From NCBI RefSeq assembly GCF_900096975.1, contig NZ_FMYQ01000023.1:1-64000 (forward strand): a stretch of DNA of 64,000 nucleotides, given 5' to 3'. Position 1 is the first letter of the stretch; the number at the start of each line of letters is the position of its first letter. The notes under the pieces are model-generated. The model saw only the letters and a program-made list of their open reading frames with translations. It ran no database searches and was not told the origin of the DNA. Shown piece after piece: positions 1 to 8,747 of this stretch. Source of the DNA: Paraburkholderia lycopersici. Its GTDB lineage: Bacteria > Pseudomonadota > Gammaproteobacteria > Burkholderiales > Burkholderiaceae. A program made the translations under genes and the position numbers.

Positions 1-99
1 AACGAAATGATCGCCGACCCCGAACAGAAGATCGGCCGTCCGCGTCAGCTGTTCATCGGCGAAACGCCGCGCGAAGCCAAGCCGATCGCGCAACGCTAA
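1..99 (+). CDS. gltA: Citrate synthase, C-terminal end (partial)
   Basis: The first 33 codons end an open frame that began before the window. The last 32 residues include the segment GRPRQLFIG and end IAQR. The (A/G)RPRQLY/F-x-G block close to the C-terminus is typical of hexameric type II citrate synthases, which condense oxaloacetate and acetyl-CoA at the entry of the TCA cycle. In Burkholderiaceae gltA closes the sdh-gltA cluster and lies not far upstream of leuC, which fits this position. A strong intrinsic terminator follows. Only the tail is visible, so the call rests on that motif and the context. Confidence 0.8.
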   Translation, partial: NEMIADPEQKIGRPRQLFIGETPREAKPIAQR

Positions 100-153
100 G
101 CGGTTCGGCATGCAGCGCGCGTTTCGGTGCGCTGCGTGCGAAGCGATGTGACA

Positions 154-187
154 AACGCCCCGACGGGTTGCCCGTCGGGGCGTTTTC
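154..187 (+). terminator. Rho-independent terminator of gltA
   Basis: A perfect 14-bp stem (AACGCCCCGACGGG at 154-167 and its complement at 171-184) with a TTG loop is followed by T-rich sequence. It sits 55 bp after the gltA stop codon. Confidence 0.92.
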
Positions 188-214
188 TTTTGTGCGCGAG
201 GCTTGTCGCCGCGC

Positions 215-679
215 TCAAATCCAACCGTCTATTTTCAAACCGCTCTCCTTTTCAGCCTCTTCACGCGTGACCTCGCGTATGGTCTCGCCGAAGCTCCATA
301 CGTGGCCTTCGGGGTCGCAAGCCGCATAGATCCGGTCGCCGTAGAACTGGTCGGCGGGTTCGCGCACGATCGTCGCGCCTGCCTTGCGTGCGCGTTCGCA
401 GTGCGCGTCGAGGCCGCTCTTCAACTGCACGTGAACCGACTGCGTGTTCTTGCCCTCGAGCGCGGCGGGGCTCGTATAGGGCATGCCGGGCCAGCCGCCG
501 CAAATCATCACGTAGCCGTCGCCGAAGCGCATTTCCGAGTGCGCGAGCTTGCCGTCCGGCGTGGTCACGACGAACTGGCGCCCGAAGCCGAACGCTTTTT
601 CGAGCCATTCCAGTGCAGCCCACGGGTCGCGGTAGTAGATGGCGGAGCCGAAGGCGGGGCGCGGCGAGGTGTTGCTCAT
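215..679 (-). CDS. VOC (glyoxalase/bleomycin-resistance fold) family protein
   Basis: A 154-residue protein with a PhnB/glyoxalase-like paired beta-alpha-beta-beta-beta layout. The first module starts near AIYYRDPWAALEWLEKAFGF. The second holds the DAHCERARKAGATIV helix, and DPEGHVWSFGE near residue 125 is the typical metal/substrate-edge strand of this superfamily. Members include lactoylglutathione lyases, dioxygenases and resistance proteins, so the reaction cannot be named. It is divergent from the hydrolase at 908, with 228 bp between them for both promoters. The ATG at 679 gives the family's usual length. Confidence 0.82.
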   Translation of the reverse strand: MSNTSPRPAFGSAIYYRDPWAALEWLEKAFGFGRQFVVTTPDGKLAHSEMRFGDGYVMICGGWPGMPYTSPAALEGKNTQSVHVQLKSGLDAHCERARKAGATIVREPADQFYGDRIYAACDPEGHVWSFGETIREVTREEAEKESGLKIDGWI

Positions 680-907
680 CGTTGTCTCCTGTCGAAGCGT
701 TGGTGCGGGTCCCCAACGACATTGATCGTTGCCTGGAAGCAGACAGTACGTGTGAAGAATCTAGCACCGGCTTGGTGCGGTTGCGCGGAGCACGTGCATG
801 TTTGCTCGTCGCGCACTCCAGCCATTACCTCTGACGTAATCGCCAGCGCGCACGCCATCGCCGACCATGTCGGCCATCGGCCTACTCAACCGCAAGGAGC
901 GACGACC

Positions 908-1756
908 ATGGCACGCGACCCCTGCAATGCCCGCCAACCCGGCTACATCCGCATCGACGACGATACGGCGCTGCACTATCGCGACTGGGGCGATGGCGTG
1001 CCGCTCGCTTTTCTCTCGGGCTGGACGCTCAACGCCGACATGTGGAACTACCAGTGCGCGCCGCTCGCCGCGGCGGGCTATCGCTGCGTGGCCTTCGACC
1101 GCCGCGGGCATGGGCGCTCGAGCGATCCGGGCCACGGCTACGACTACGACACGCTCGCCGACGACCTCGAAGCGGTGCTCGACGCACGGGGCCTCGCCCG
1201 CGTGACGCTGGTTGGCCATTCGTTTGCGAGCGGCGAAATCGTGCGCTATCTGAGCCGGCACGGCGCACGCCGCGTGGCGGGCATCGTGCTGCTTTCGCCG
1301 GCTTCGACGCCTTGCTTGCTCAAGACTGCCGATAATCCAGGCGGCCTCGATGCGAGCCTCTTCGAAGCTTCGTTTGACGAAATGCTCGCCTCGTTTCCCG
1401 ACTGGATCGAGCGGCGCGCGCAAGCGTACTTCAGCCCCGGTACCTCGCGCGCGACGATTCAGTGGACGGCCGACATGATGCTGGGCACATCGTTCCATGC
1501 CGCAGTCCAACTGTCCCGCGCGCAGATGGTCACCGACTTCCGCCGCGAGCTTGCCGCTATCGACGTGCCCGCGCTCGTGCTGCACGGCGACTGCGACGCT
1601 TCGGCTCCGCTGGAGATCACGGGGCGTCCCACGGCGGCCGCGCTCGCGCGCGCGACGCTAAACGTGTACGAAGGCGGCACGCACGGCATGTACTTCAACC
1701 ACGCGGCACGCGTGAACGAGGACATCCGCGCGTTCGTCGCGCGATGGCAGGCATGA
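908..1756 (+). CDS. Alpha/beta-fold hydrolase (non-haem haloperoxidase/arylesterase-like)
   Basis: A 282-residue alpha/beta hydrolase. Visible landmarks are the oxyanion-hole region LSGWTLNADMW, the nucleophile elbow GHSFAS, the acid in HGDCDAS and the catalytic His in GGTHGMYF. This is the order and spacing seen in cofactor-free haloperoxidase/arylesterase-type enzymes; the real substrate is unknown. The ATG at 908 is chosen because AAGGAG lies about 10 bp upstream and the fold begins directly after it. The same frame is open back to 203, but that part lies antisense to the VOC gene and shows no hydrolase homology. Confidence 0.85.
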   Translation: MARDPCNARQPGYIRIDDDTALHYRDWGDGVPLAFLSGWTLNADMWNYQCAPLAAAGYRCVAFDRRGHGRSSDPGHGYDYDTLADDLEAVLDARGLARVTLVGHSFASGEIVRYLSRHGARRVAGIVLLSPASTPCLLKTADNPGGLDASLFEASFDEMLASFPDWIERRAQAYFSPGTSRATIQWTADMMLGTSFHAAVQLSRAQMVTDFRRELAAIDVPALVLHGDCDASAPLEITGRPTAAALARATLNVYEGGTHGMYFNHAARVNEDIRAFVARWQA

Positions 1757-1966
1757 TCCACGCCTGGGCGGCGGAAACAGGCGGTAAACAGGGCGCGGCC
1801 GCGCGGGGTTCGCGCCGGGGAATAGCGCGTCCATACGCTTCGTTTTGCAGATGACACGTACCGCGCCGCCCGATCCGCGCGGCGCGTGCGAGGCGTACCG
1901 ATGGAGTCTTCACGGCGCCGTCGCGCAGTCCGCGCGCCGCGCGGCCGGCCCATCGCGAGGGGCGAC

Positions 1967-2464
1967 ATGATGCGCAAACTTTTCGCCTTCGATCTGCTGG
2001 CCTGTTTGCTGGGCGCCTGCTCGGCGCCGGTCGTATCGCAGCAGGCAGCGGACGCGTATTCCCCGCCGCCGCCCACATGCCGCGCCGTCACGGGCACTGC
2101 CGAAATCGACGGCGCGCCGCAGCAGATCGGCGGCCTCGCGTGTCTGCAGCCCGACGGCACCTGGCAGATCGTCCAGGGCGACAGCGACGCGCTGGTCTAT
2201 CCAGTCGCCTGGCCCGATGCGGCGGCTTACTACGCCGGACCATGGTACGGCTGGTGGCCGCCGGTATTCGTGGGCGGCTCGTTCGTGTTCGTCGACCGCT
2301 TTCACCATTTTCATCACATGAATCACGTTTCATCGGGCGGACCTCATATGCATCCGGTATCTGGCATGCATGGCGGCTTTCACGGCGGGCACGGCGGCGT
2401 CTGGGGCGGCATGGGGCACGCGGGCGGCGGCATGGGCGGCATGGGTGGCGGCGCCCATCGCTGA
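1967..2464 (+). CDS. Small lipoprotein with Gly/Met/His-rich tail
   Basis: A 165-residue protein that starts MMRKLFAFDLLACLLGACS. This is a short signal with lipobox LGAC, so lipidation at Cys about 19 is expected. The middle (residues about 35-110) has Tyr/Trp/Gly-rich strands around YYAGPWYGWWPP. The C-terminal third is very rich in His, Met and Gly (HFHHMNH, then repeated HGG/GGMGG). Such tails are common in Burkholderia envelope lipoproteins and may bind metal or lie at the surface; that is inference. A GAGGGG-like ribosome site precedes the double ATG. The histidine kinase starts 72 bp downstream, so co-transcription is possible. Confidence 0.7.
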   Translation: MMRKLFAFDLLACLLGACSAPVVSQQAADAYSPPPPTCRAVTGTAEIDGAPQQIGGLACLQPDGTWQIVQGDSDALVYPVAWPDAAAYYAGPWYGWWPPVFVGGSFVFVDRFHHFHHMNHVSSGGPHMHPVSGMHGGFHGGHGGVWGGMGHAGGGMGGMGGGAHR

Positions 2465-2536
2465 CGCGCGCCGCGCAGCCGAATGCGAACCCCGAATCCT
2501 TTATGATGGAGCGCGCCTCCCAGCCCGAGACGCTTC

Positions 2537-3853
2537 ATGTTCTTCGCCGCGCATTCCCTGCATCGCCGCCTGAGCCTTGCGATCGGCACGCTCGCGATAT
2601 TTGTCGGCGTGCTCGGATCGCTCGGCACCTTCCTTGTTGTGCGCAGCCTCGCCGCCGAGTTCAACGCGAGCCTGCGCGACGCCGCCGCGCACGTGCAGAC
2701 CGGCGTGCCTCACCGTGCATCCGGGGCGCGCGGCGCACGTCTGCCCTCCGATGACTTCGTGGTGCAGATCTGGTCCGCCGGCGACGGCGCCGCGCCCAGC
2801 CGCACAAGCAACGCGACGCTGGCGCTGCCGCGCGCGCAAAGCGGCTTCTCGTCGATCGCATACGATGGCGAGGCATGGGACGTGTTCGCGCTCGCGGCCG
2901 GCGACGAATACATTCAGGTAGCCGAATCGCGCAGCATGCGCAACCGCAACGCCATGCGCGTGGCGTTCTGGAGCCTCATGCCCGTGCTCGCGCTGCTGCC
3001 GCTGCTCGCGCTCACGATTGCCGTGACGGTGCGCGTTTCGCTGCGGCCGCTCGAACGCATCGGGCGGCGCGCGGCGAAAGTCGATCTGCACGATCTGAAG
3101 CCGCTCGAAGTCGCGCAGGCGCCTGTCGAACTGCGGCCTTTCGTCGAGTCGATCAACCGCATGATCGAGCGCCTTTCGGTGCTCGTGAACGCCGAGCGAA
3201 AGTTCATCGCCGACGCCGCGCACGAATTGCGCTCGCCGATCTCCGCCATGCAGTTGCAGGTCGACAACCTGCGCAATGCGCCGCCCGAGCAATATCCGGA
3301 ACGCTTCGAGGAACTGCGGCGCGGCATCGTGCGCACCGGCTCGCTCGTCTCTCAACTGCTCGGTCTCGCGCGCGCCGAAATCGGTAGCGTCCAGCGCGTG
3401 CTGAGCGATGTGCCGCTGCCGCAACTCGTCACCGACGTGCTGGCCGACCTGCTGCCGCTTGCCGACGCGCGCGGCGTCGATCTGGGCGTGGAGCGCCTCG
3501 ACGACGTGACGGTGCGCGCGACGGAAGGCGACGTGCGCATTCTCGTGCGCAATCTCGTCGACAACGCGATCCGCTATGGCCACGAAGGCGCGCGCGTGGA
3601 CGTGGCGGCGCGGCGCGAAGGCAAGGATGCCGTGATCGAGGTGACCGACAACGGGCCGGGCATCGCCGAGGCCGATTTGCCGCGCGTGTTCGACCGTTTC
3701 TTTCGCGCGGCCGCCCACGATACGCAGGGCAGCGGACTGGGGCTCGCGATCGCGCAGGCGCTGGCGCAGAGTTATCGCGGGCGCGTGACGCTCGCCAACC
3801 GCCGCGATGGGCAAACGGGCATCGTCGCGCGCATAGAATTGCCGCGCGCGTGA
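2537..3853 (+). CDS. Two-component sensor histidine kinase (QseC/TctE-like)
   Basis: A 438-residue membrane kinase. The first transmembrane segment is about residues 14-36, with a periplasmic sensor of about 100 residues and a second transmembrane segment at about 143-166. A short HAMP-like linker follows, then the dimerisation H-box FIADAAHELRSPIS with phosphoacceptor His229. The catalytic domain has an N-box (N343 in VDNAIRYG), a G1 box (DNGPGI, 371-376) and a G2 box (GSGLGL, 398-403), so all key motifs are intact. It lies 62 bp before an OmpR-type regulator, its likely partner. The kinase-first gene order is the reverse of E. coli qseBC. The signal sensed cannot be told from sequence. Confidence 0.9.
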   Translation: MFFAAHSLHRRLSLAIGTLAIFVGVLGSLGTFLVVRSLAAEFNASLRDAAAHVQTGVPHRASGARGARLPSDDFVVQIWSAGDGAAPSRTSNATLALPRAQSGFSSIAYDGEAWDVFALAAGDEYIQVAESRSMRNRNAMRVAFWSLMPVLALLPLLALTIAVTVRVSLRPLERIGRRAAKVDLHDLKPLEVAQAPVELRPFVESINRMIERLSVLVNAERKFIADAAHELRSPISAMQLQVDNLRNAPPEQYPERFEELRRGIVRTGSLVSQLLGLARAEIGSVQRVLSDVPLPQLVTDVLADLLPLADARGVDLGVERLDDVTVRATEGDVRILVRNLVDNAIRYGHEGARVDVAARREGKDAVIEVTDNGPGIAEADLPRVFDRFFRAAAHDTQGSGLGLAIAQALAQSYRGRVTLANRRDGQTGIVARIELPRA

Positions 3854-3915
3854 GCGGCGCGCCGATGCCGTGAGGCAAACTCCGGAAAGAGCAAGCGAAA
3901 GAAAGGACGGACACG

Positions 3916-4572
3916 ATGCGGATTCTGCTGATCGAAGACGATCTGCTGATCGGGCCCGCGCTGCTGCGCGCGTTGAAGGACGCGTCGTACAGCGTCGACT
4001 GGGTGCGTACGGGCGAGAGCGGGCGTGACGCGATCCGCAACGGCTCGTACACGGCAATCCTGCTCGATCTGGGCCTTGCCGACATGAGCGGGCTCGACGT
4101 GCTGCGCGGCCTGCGCGCGGCGCAGGAGGCCACGCCCGTGCTCATCATCACGGCGCGCGACGACGTGGACACGCGCGTGGAAGGCCTCGATCTCGGCGCC
4201 GACGATTATCTCGTGAAGCCCTTCGATAGCAAGGAGCTGCTCGCGCGCATACGCGCGGTCGTGCGGCGCAGGTCGGGCTTCGCTTCGCCGACGATGGGCA
4301 GCGGCCGCGTCGCGCTCGACATGAACGCGCGCCGCCTCACGTTCGACGAACGGTCCGACGATCTCTCCGCGCGCGAGTACGCGCTCATGCTCGCGCTGCT
4401 CGAGCGGCCGGGCGCGATCCTTTCGCGTCAGCAACTCGAGGAGCGGCTCTATGGGTGGGGCGAGGAAGTGGAAAGCAACGCGGTGGACGCCGTGATCTAC
4501 AGCGTGCGCCGCAAGTTCGGCCACGCTGTGATCCGCAACGTGCGCGGGCTTGGTTGGGCCGTGTGCGCGTGA
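3916..4572 (+). CDS. OmpR/PhoB-type response regulator (QseB-like)
   Basis: A 218-residue regulator. Its receiver domain (1 to about 115) carries acidic D8/D9, phosphoacceptor D51 in LLDLGLADMSG, T79 and K101 (LVKPFD). A winged-helix DNA-binding domain covers about residues 125-218 and contains SAREYALMLALLERPG and the VDAVIYSVRRKFG recognition region. The purine-rich segment AAAGAAAGG upstream of the ATG serves as ribosome site. It is paired with the kinase directly upstream. The closest well-known group is QseB/PmrA/TctD; the regulon is unknown. Confidence 0.9.
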   Translation: MRILLIEDDLLIGPALLRALKDASYSVDWVRTGESGRDAIRNGSYTAILLDLGLADMSGLDVLRGLRAAQEATPVLIITARDDVDTRVEGLDLGADDYLVKPFDSKELLARIRAVVRRRSGFASPTMGSGRVALDMNARRLTFDERSDDLSAREYALMLALLERPGAILSRQQLEERLYGWGEEVESNAVDAVIYSVRRKFGHAVIRNVRGLGWAVCA

Positions 4573-4669
4573 GCGCATCGGCCAGCCGCAAACAAAGGCA
4601 AAGGCGCGGCGAACGCGCGGTTTGCCGCGTGGCGCGATGTGCGGGGGAAGGCGCGCATCGCGTGCGAAG

Positions 4670-5077
4670 TCAGGCCGGCAGGCGCGGTCCGGGCTCGTTC
4701 TGCCACGCGCGGCCAAGCGAGGCGAGCAGCGCGACTTCGCTTTCGGCGACGTGCCGGTCGGCGTACACCGCCACGTGGCACAGGTTGAGCACTTCGGCGC
4801 GCAGCTCGGGGTCTTCGAGTTCGCGCATGACCTGCTGCATCACGTCGGAGTCGAGCTTGCACGCGTCGTTCCAGTTCAGGTGCGAGCTGGTCAGCAGGTC
4901 TTCGCACAGACCCTGCAGGATGGCGCCGAATTCGCCGGGTGCAAGGCCGAGCCGGTCGGCAATGCGCGCGCGATGCACGGCGGCAAGTTCGTCGCTGCTC
5001 AGGTGGCCGTCCGCGAGCAGGGCGATGGCGACGATTCGGCCCGCGGCCTGGGGGCTGTTGCAGGTATAGGTGCGCAT
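4670..5077 (-). CDS. TerB-like (tellurite-resistance TerB fold) protein
   Basis: A 135-residue, all-helical acidic protein. The repeated pattern (ADGHLSSDELAAVH in the N-terminal half and VYADRHVAESEVALLASL in the C-terminal half) matches the two helical motifs of the TerB/DjlA-like fold, in which a D-x-H/E loop leads into a helix. The family is cytoplasmic and may bind metal, but no enzymatic role is established. No other ter genes lie nearby, so tellurite resistance should not be assumed. It is co-directional with the zinc-ribbon gene upstream at 5130-5411, with a 52-bp gap. Confidence 0.7.
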   Translation of the reverse strand: MRTYTCNSPQAAGRIVAIALLADGHLSSDELAAVHRARIADRLGLAPGEFGAILQGLCEDLLTSSHLNWNDACKLDSDVMQQVMRELEDPELRAEVLNLCHVAVYADRHVAESEVALLASLGRAWQNEPGPRLPA

Positions 5078-5129
5078 GGTCAGGAATCCTCAAACGTGAT
5101 GGCGATGGAACGGTGGGCGTACGCGCGGA

Positions 5130-5411
5130 TTAGTCGAAGAGATCGCCGAGCCACGACTTGCGGCGGCGCTCATCGCCGCCGTGGCGATCATGGGCGCGGC
5201 GCGGGGCATGGGCGCCGTGCCGTGCGTCGTGACGGCGGGCTGCCTGCGCCTCGCTATCGTCGAGGTCGCGCGCGTTGCGGCTGCGTTCGATCAGCGTGTC
5301 GAGCTCGCCGCGATCGAGCCAGACGCCGCGACACTGCGGGCAGTAGTCGACTTCGACGCCCCGGCGCTCGGAGAGCGAGAGGGTGACGTCGGAACAGTTC
5401 GGGCATTTCAT
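5130..5411 (-). CDS. TFIIB-type zinc-ribbon protein (zf-TFIIB family)
   Basis: A 93-residue protein beginning MKCPNCS. Two CxxC pairs (CPNC and CPQC, about 20 residues apart) make a zinc ribbon, and the sequence RGVWLDRGELD directly after it is the signature of the zf-TFIIB family. The rest is charged and His/Arg-rich, ending KSWLGDLFD. The start at 5411 is preferred because GGAG lies about 8 bp upstream and the ribbon starts at once, as is usual. An in-frame ATG at 5492 would add 27 residues without similarity. Function is unknown; nucleic-acid or protein binding is possible. Confidence 0.75.
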   Translation of the reverse strand: MKCPNCSDVTLSLSERRGVEVDYCPQCRGVWLDRGELDTLIERSRNARDLDDSEAQAARRHDARHGAHAPRRAHDRHGGDERRRKSWLGDLFD

Positions 5412-5567
5412 GATGCGCTCCGTGATGGGTGGCAAGTCATCGGCAGCCGCGCCGCCTTGCGTGGAGGGCGGTGCGGTCTCGATGGAAGCCATCCTGGCAG
5501 AGCAAAATGAGCGAAGAATGAGAAGTGCCCGAATGCGCTCAGGAGGTGCCCGGCGTGTCCTGACGAG

Positions 5568-6494
5568 CTAGAACTGATAGTTGATCGAAACGTCGCACAC
5601 GCCGCCCGTCTTCGTCTGGACGATCGGGCTGTGCGCGGCGCTGCCCAGCAGTCGCTTGATGGCGCCGTCGGCGCTCACGAACCAGTGCTTGTTGACGAAG
5701 TAGACCATCGTGATGCCGAAGCCCGCCGACTTGAGGCCCGCGCTCGCATCGTACGGCCGGTAGCCCGAAGCGGCCGACTGCTGCGGCGTCACGCCGAACC
5801 AGCTCTGCATGTAGTTCGAGTCGGCGAACGTGACCGAGGGGCCGGCGAACCAGTAGAACGACTCGTTGCTGCCCGGCATCGGCATATAGGCGCCGAGATC
5901 GGCGGTCCAGCCATTCGAGCCGCCGAAGCTGCGCGTGAAGGCCGCGCGGAACACGAGCGGGAAGTCCTTCGAGATCACGTACTCGCCGGCAATCTTCATT
6001 TCGGGCGCCGGATTGATGTTGCCCAGGCCATTCAGTCTCGTCGGATCATCGTGGCCGCGGCGACCGAGGTCGTAAGCCGCGGCAATGCTCATGCGCCAGT
6101 TCTGTCCCTGCAGGACGTTCACGCCGAAGCCTTCGCCCGTCGAGCCGAACAGGATGTCCTTGTAGCGGATGTCGATGCTTGGCCCGACCAGCATGCGATA
6201 ACGGTCCGAGCCGTCGTAGCGCGGCTCGAAGGTCGCGCCGACGCCGAGCCGCGCCTCGAGGTCGGGCCGGTTCGGCTGAAAGAGCTTTTCGAGCGGGATG
6301 CCCGCGGAGTATTGCCACTCGCCGAGCGGCGAAGGTGTCTGCGCCTGCGCGCGGGGAGCGAGCGCGGCGAGGGCGCACGCTGCAATGGCGAGCGACGCGT
6401 GCCGTGTGGTGACGAGCGAGGCCTGCGGGTGGCGCGATGCCATTGCGATCGTTCCGCTTGTTTTCTTGTGCACAGTGCGCATGGCGAGTGGCAT
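5568..6494 (-). CDS. MipA/OmpV family outer-membrane protein
   Basis: A 308-residue protein with a long N-terminal region containing a hydrophobic signal (ASLAIAACALAALAP, cleavage after AQA at about residue 52). A beta-barrel follows with the MipA/OmpV features: EARLGVGATFEPRYDGSDRYR, IDIRYKDILF, and a C-terminal strand ending SINYQF with terminal Phe. MipA/OmpV proteins are outer-membrane proteins; E. coli MipA scaffolds MltA and PBP1b, but many relatives have no known role. The start at 6494 has a strong GGAGG 6 bp upstream. Starts at 6482 or 6443 would shorten the unusually long leader. Confidence 0.85.
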   Translation of the reverse strand: MPLAMRTVHKKTSGTIAMASRHPQASLVTTRHASLAIAACALAALAPRAQAQTPSPLGEWQYSAGIPLEKLFQPNRPDLEARLGVGATFEPRYDGSDRYRMLVGPSIDIRYKDILFGSTGEGFGVNVLQGQNWRMSIAAAYDLGRRGHDDPTRLNGLGNINPAPEMKIAGEYVISKDFPLVFRAAFTRSFGGSNGWTADLGAYMPMPGSNESFYWFAGPSVTFADSNYMQSWFGVTPQQSAASGYRPYDASAGLKSAGFGITMVYFVNKHWFVSADGAIKRLLGSAAHSPIVQTKTGGVCDVSINYQF

Positions 6495-7333
6495 GAAGCC
6501 TCCGTGTTTGCCTGATCGGCCGCGGTGTTCTCCGTTTTGTTCGATGGAACCACAAAGCGGAAGACCGTGCAGCCAGGTCGGTTCCGCAAACTTCGTACCC
6601 GAACGGGCTGCCCGTGGTGCCGAGGGCCGGTTCGCGGCAGTCGCTGCCCGCGCGCACCGTTCCGGCTGCGACGTTGCGCCGCCGAGCCGTCGCCGGTGCG
6701 CGCGGTCTTGCCTGAAGGCTTGCTGCGCCGGCGGATCGGGCGTCAGGAGGGGAATTTGCCTGGATACTCAGTAGGGCTATCTGATTCCGGTGGTGGCACC
6801 CGGCCCGTTTCGTGCAGGCGTCCGAGCGGCAAATTTCCCCCGCGGCCCGGGTTTGTTCCACGCGCGGAGGTGACGGCGCGGAAAGCCGCGTTTGCCCGGA
6901 CTAAACCATCGCGCCAATTTGCCGTTAGACAGGTATGGACATCGGCGAAGCGGCTCTCCCCTGTGTCGCCGGAACCGAAGTCCATGTTTTACCGTCCTCA
7001 CAGCGGTAACCAACTCGCGCCGGCCGCGGTCGGGCCGGCGCATCTTTCCTGTCCGCGCGCTTTGCGCTGAACGCCCTCCTCGTAGACTTTTTTGGCCAAC
7101 CGGGCTTGTCCGCCGACCTTCGGGGCACGGCGCGGCGACGGGCTGCGTCATGCGAATCCGCTGTGTCGCAGCGTCCGTCTCCGGCCGGGTAATGCTGATA
7201 CAGGTATCGCGACTACCACCCAACTCACTGTTTTTTATCGCTTTTTTCGCGGGCCGCCCTGCATCGGACGGGCTTCGCGTGGCATAATCGACTCACACTG
7301 TATTGCCCGCAGACAAACATTCCCCCGCATATC
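6495..7333. other. 839-bp intergenic region with long inverted repeats, upstream of leuC
   Basis: No coding frame here shows recognisable homology. Two long-range inverted repeats stand out. GGGGAATTTGCC at 6749-6760 pairs with GGCAAATTTCCCC at 6828-6840, with one bulge. ATGGAC plus CGGCG (6935-6947) pairs with CGCCG plus GTCCAT (6967-6985). T-rich stretches occur near 7230-7250, and a CATAAT element at 7283-7288 could be the -10 of a leuC promoter, though its -35 is poor. The leuC ATG lacks a clear ribosome site. The region may carry a structured leader or a small RNA. Confidence 0.45.
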
Positions 7334-8743
7334 ATGGCAAAGACGCTCTACGACAAATTGTGGGACTCGCATGTGGTCCACACGGAAGACGACGGCACGA
7401 CGCTCCTTTATATCGATCGTCATCTGCTGCACGAAGTCACCAGTCCGCAGGCTTTCGAAGGGCTGAAAATGCACGAGCGCCCGGTGTGGCGCATCAGCGC
7501 GAACCTGGCCGTTTCGGACCACAACGTGCCCACCACCGACCGCAGCCACGGTATCGCCGATCCGGTCTCGAAGCTGCAGGTCGACACGCTCGACTCGAAC
7601 TGCGATTCCTATGGCATCACGCAGTTCAAGATGACCGACCAGCGCCAGGGCATCGTGCACATCGTCGGTCCGGAACAGGGCGCGACGCTGCCGGGCATGA
7701 CCATCGTCTGCGGCGACTCGCACACGTCCACGCATGGCGCGTTCGGTGCGCTCGCGCACGGCATCGGCACCTCGGAAGTCGAGCACGTGCTGGCCACGCA
7801 AACGCTCCTGCAAAAGAAGAGCAAGAACATGCTCGTGAAGGTTGAAGGCACGCTGCCGCGCGGCTGCACCGCCAAAGACATCGTGCTCGCCATCATCGGC
7901 AAGATCGGCACGGCGGGCGGCACGGGCTACGCCGTGGAGTTCGGCGGCTCGATGATCCGCGGCCTCACGATGGAAGGCCGCATGACCGTCTGCAACATGG
8001 CGATCGAAGCCGGCGCGCGCGCGGGCATGGTCGCCGTGGACGACACCACGATCGAATACCTCAAGGGCCGTCCGTTCTCGCCGCAAGGCGCGGAATGGAA
8101 CCAGGCCGTCGAATACTGGAAAACCTTCCGCACCGACGAAGGCGCGCACTTCGACCGCGTGGTCGAACTCGGCGCCGCCGACATCGTGCCGCAGGTCACG
8201 TGGGGCACGTCGCCGGAAATGGTCACGGCCGTGGGCAGCCGCGTGCCCGACCCCGAACGCGAAAAGGACCCGGTCAAGCGCGACGCGATGGAACGCGCGC
8301 TCCAATACATGGCGCTCGAACCGAACACGCCGATCGAGTCGATCAAGCCGGACAAGATCTTCATCGGTTCGTGCACGAACGCGCGCATCGAAGACCTGCG
8401 CTCGGCCGCCTGGGTCGTCAAGAAGCTCGGCCGCCGCGTGGCGCCGAACATTCGCCTCGCGATGGTGGTGCCGGGTTCGGGCCTCGTGAAGGCACAGGCA
8501 GAGCGCGAAGGTCTCGACAAGGTGTTTGTCGACGCGGGCTTCGAATGGCGCGAGCCGGGCTGCTCGATGTGCCTCGCGATGAACGCCGACCGCCTCGAAC
8601 CGGGCGAGCGTTGCGCATCGACCTCGAACCGCAACTTCGAGGGCCGCCAGGGCGCGGGCGGGCGCACGCACCTCGTGAGCCCGGCCATGGCTGCCGCCGC
8701 GGCGATCGAAGGCCATTTCGTCGACATTCGCAAGCTGGGGTGA
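7334..8743 (+). CDS. leuC: 3-isopropylmalate dehydratase large subunit
   Basis: A 469-residue aconitase-superfamily protein that, with LeuD, isomerises 2-isopropylmalate to 3-isopropylmalate in leucine synthesis. The [4Fe-4S] ligands are visible in FIGSCTNARIEDL and in GCSMCLAMN. The N-terminal substrate segments (VSDHNVPTTDR, GDSHTSTHGAFG) and the C-terminal GAGGRTHLVSPAMAAAAA are all intact. Length is normal for the bacterial two-subunit enzyme. It heads the cluster leuC - entericidin - leuD - leuB; the small lipoprotein gene starts 4 bp after its stop. Confidence 0.97.
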   Translation: MAKTLYDKLWDSHVVHTEDDGTTLLYIDRHLLHEVTSPQAFEGLKMHERPVWRISANLAVSDHNVPTTDRSHGIADPVSKLQVDTLDSNCDSYGITQFKMTDQRQGIVHIVGPEQGATLPGMTIVCGDSHTSTHGAFGALAHGIGTSEVEHVLATQTLLQKKSKNMLVKVEGTLPRGCTAKDIVLAIIGKIGTAGGTGYAVEFGGSMIRGLTMEGRMTVCNMAIEAGARAGMVAVDDTTIEYLKGRPFSPQGAEWNQAVEYWKTFRTDEGAHFDRVVELGAADIVPQVTWGTSPEMVTAVGSRVPDPEREKDPVKRDAMERALQYMALEPNTPIESIKPDKIFIGSCTNARIEDLRSAAWVVKKLGRRVAPNIRLAMVVPGSGLVKAQAEREGLDKVFVDAGFEWREPGCSMCLAMNADRLEPGERCASTSNRNFEGRQGAGGRTHLVSPAMAAAAAIEGHFVDIRKLG

Positions 8744-8747
8744 GGAC

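Noticed and set aside
203..907. A long N-terminal extension of the alpha/beta hydrolase frame, open from 203.
   Set aside because: It runs antisense through the VOC gene, shows no fold similarity, and a good ribosome site plus the domain start support 908.
4670..5077. A tellurite-resistance operon.
   Set aside because: Only a TerB-like fold protein is present; no terZACDE or other ter genes are nearby.
6743..7223. Overlapping minus-strand frames of 80 and 148 codons in the leuC upstream region.
   Set aside because: They have no recognisable domains, and they coincide with the inverted repeats, which can explain open frames in GC-rich DNA. I treat the region as non-coding but would not exclude a small protein.
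7200..7333. A classic leucine attenuator leader peptide before leuC.
   Set aside because: No short frame with a run of Leu codons was found, and no intrinsic terminator lies just upstream of leuC.
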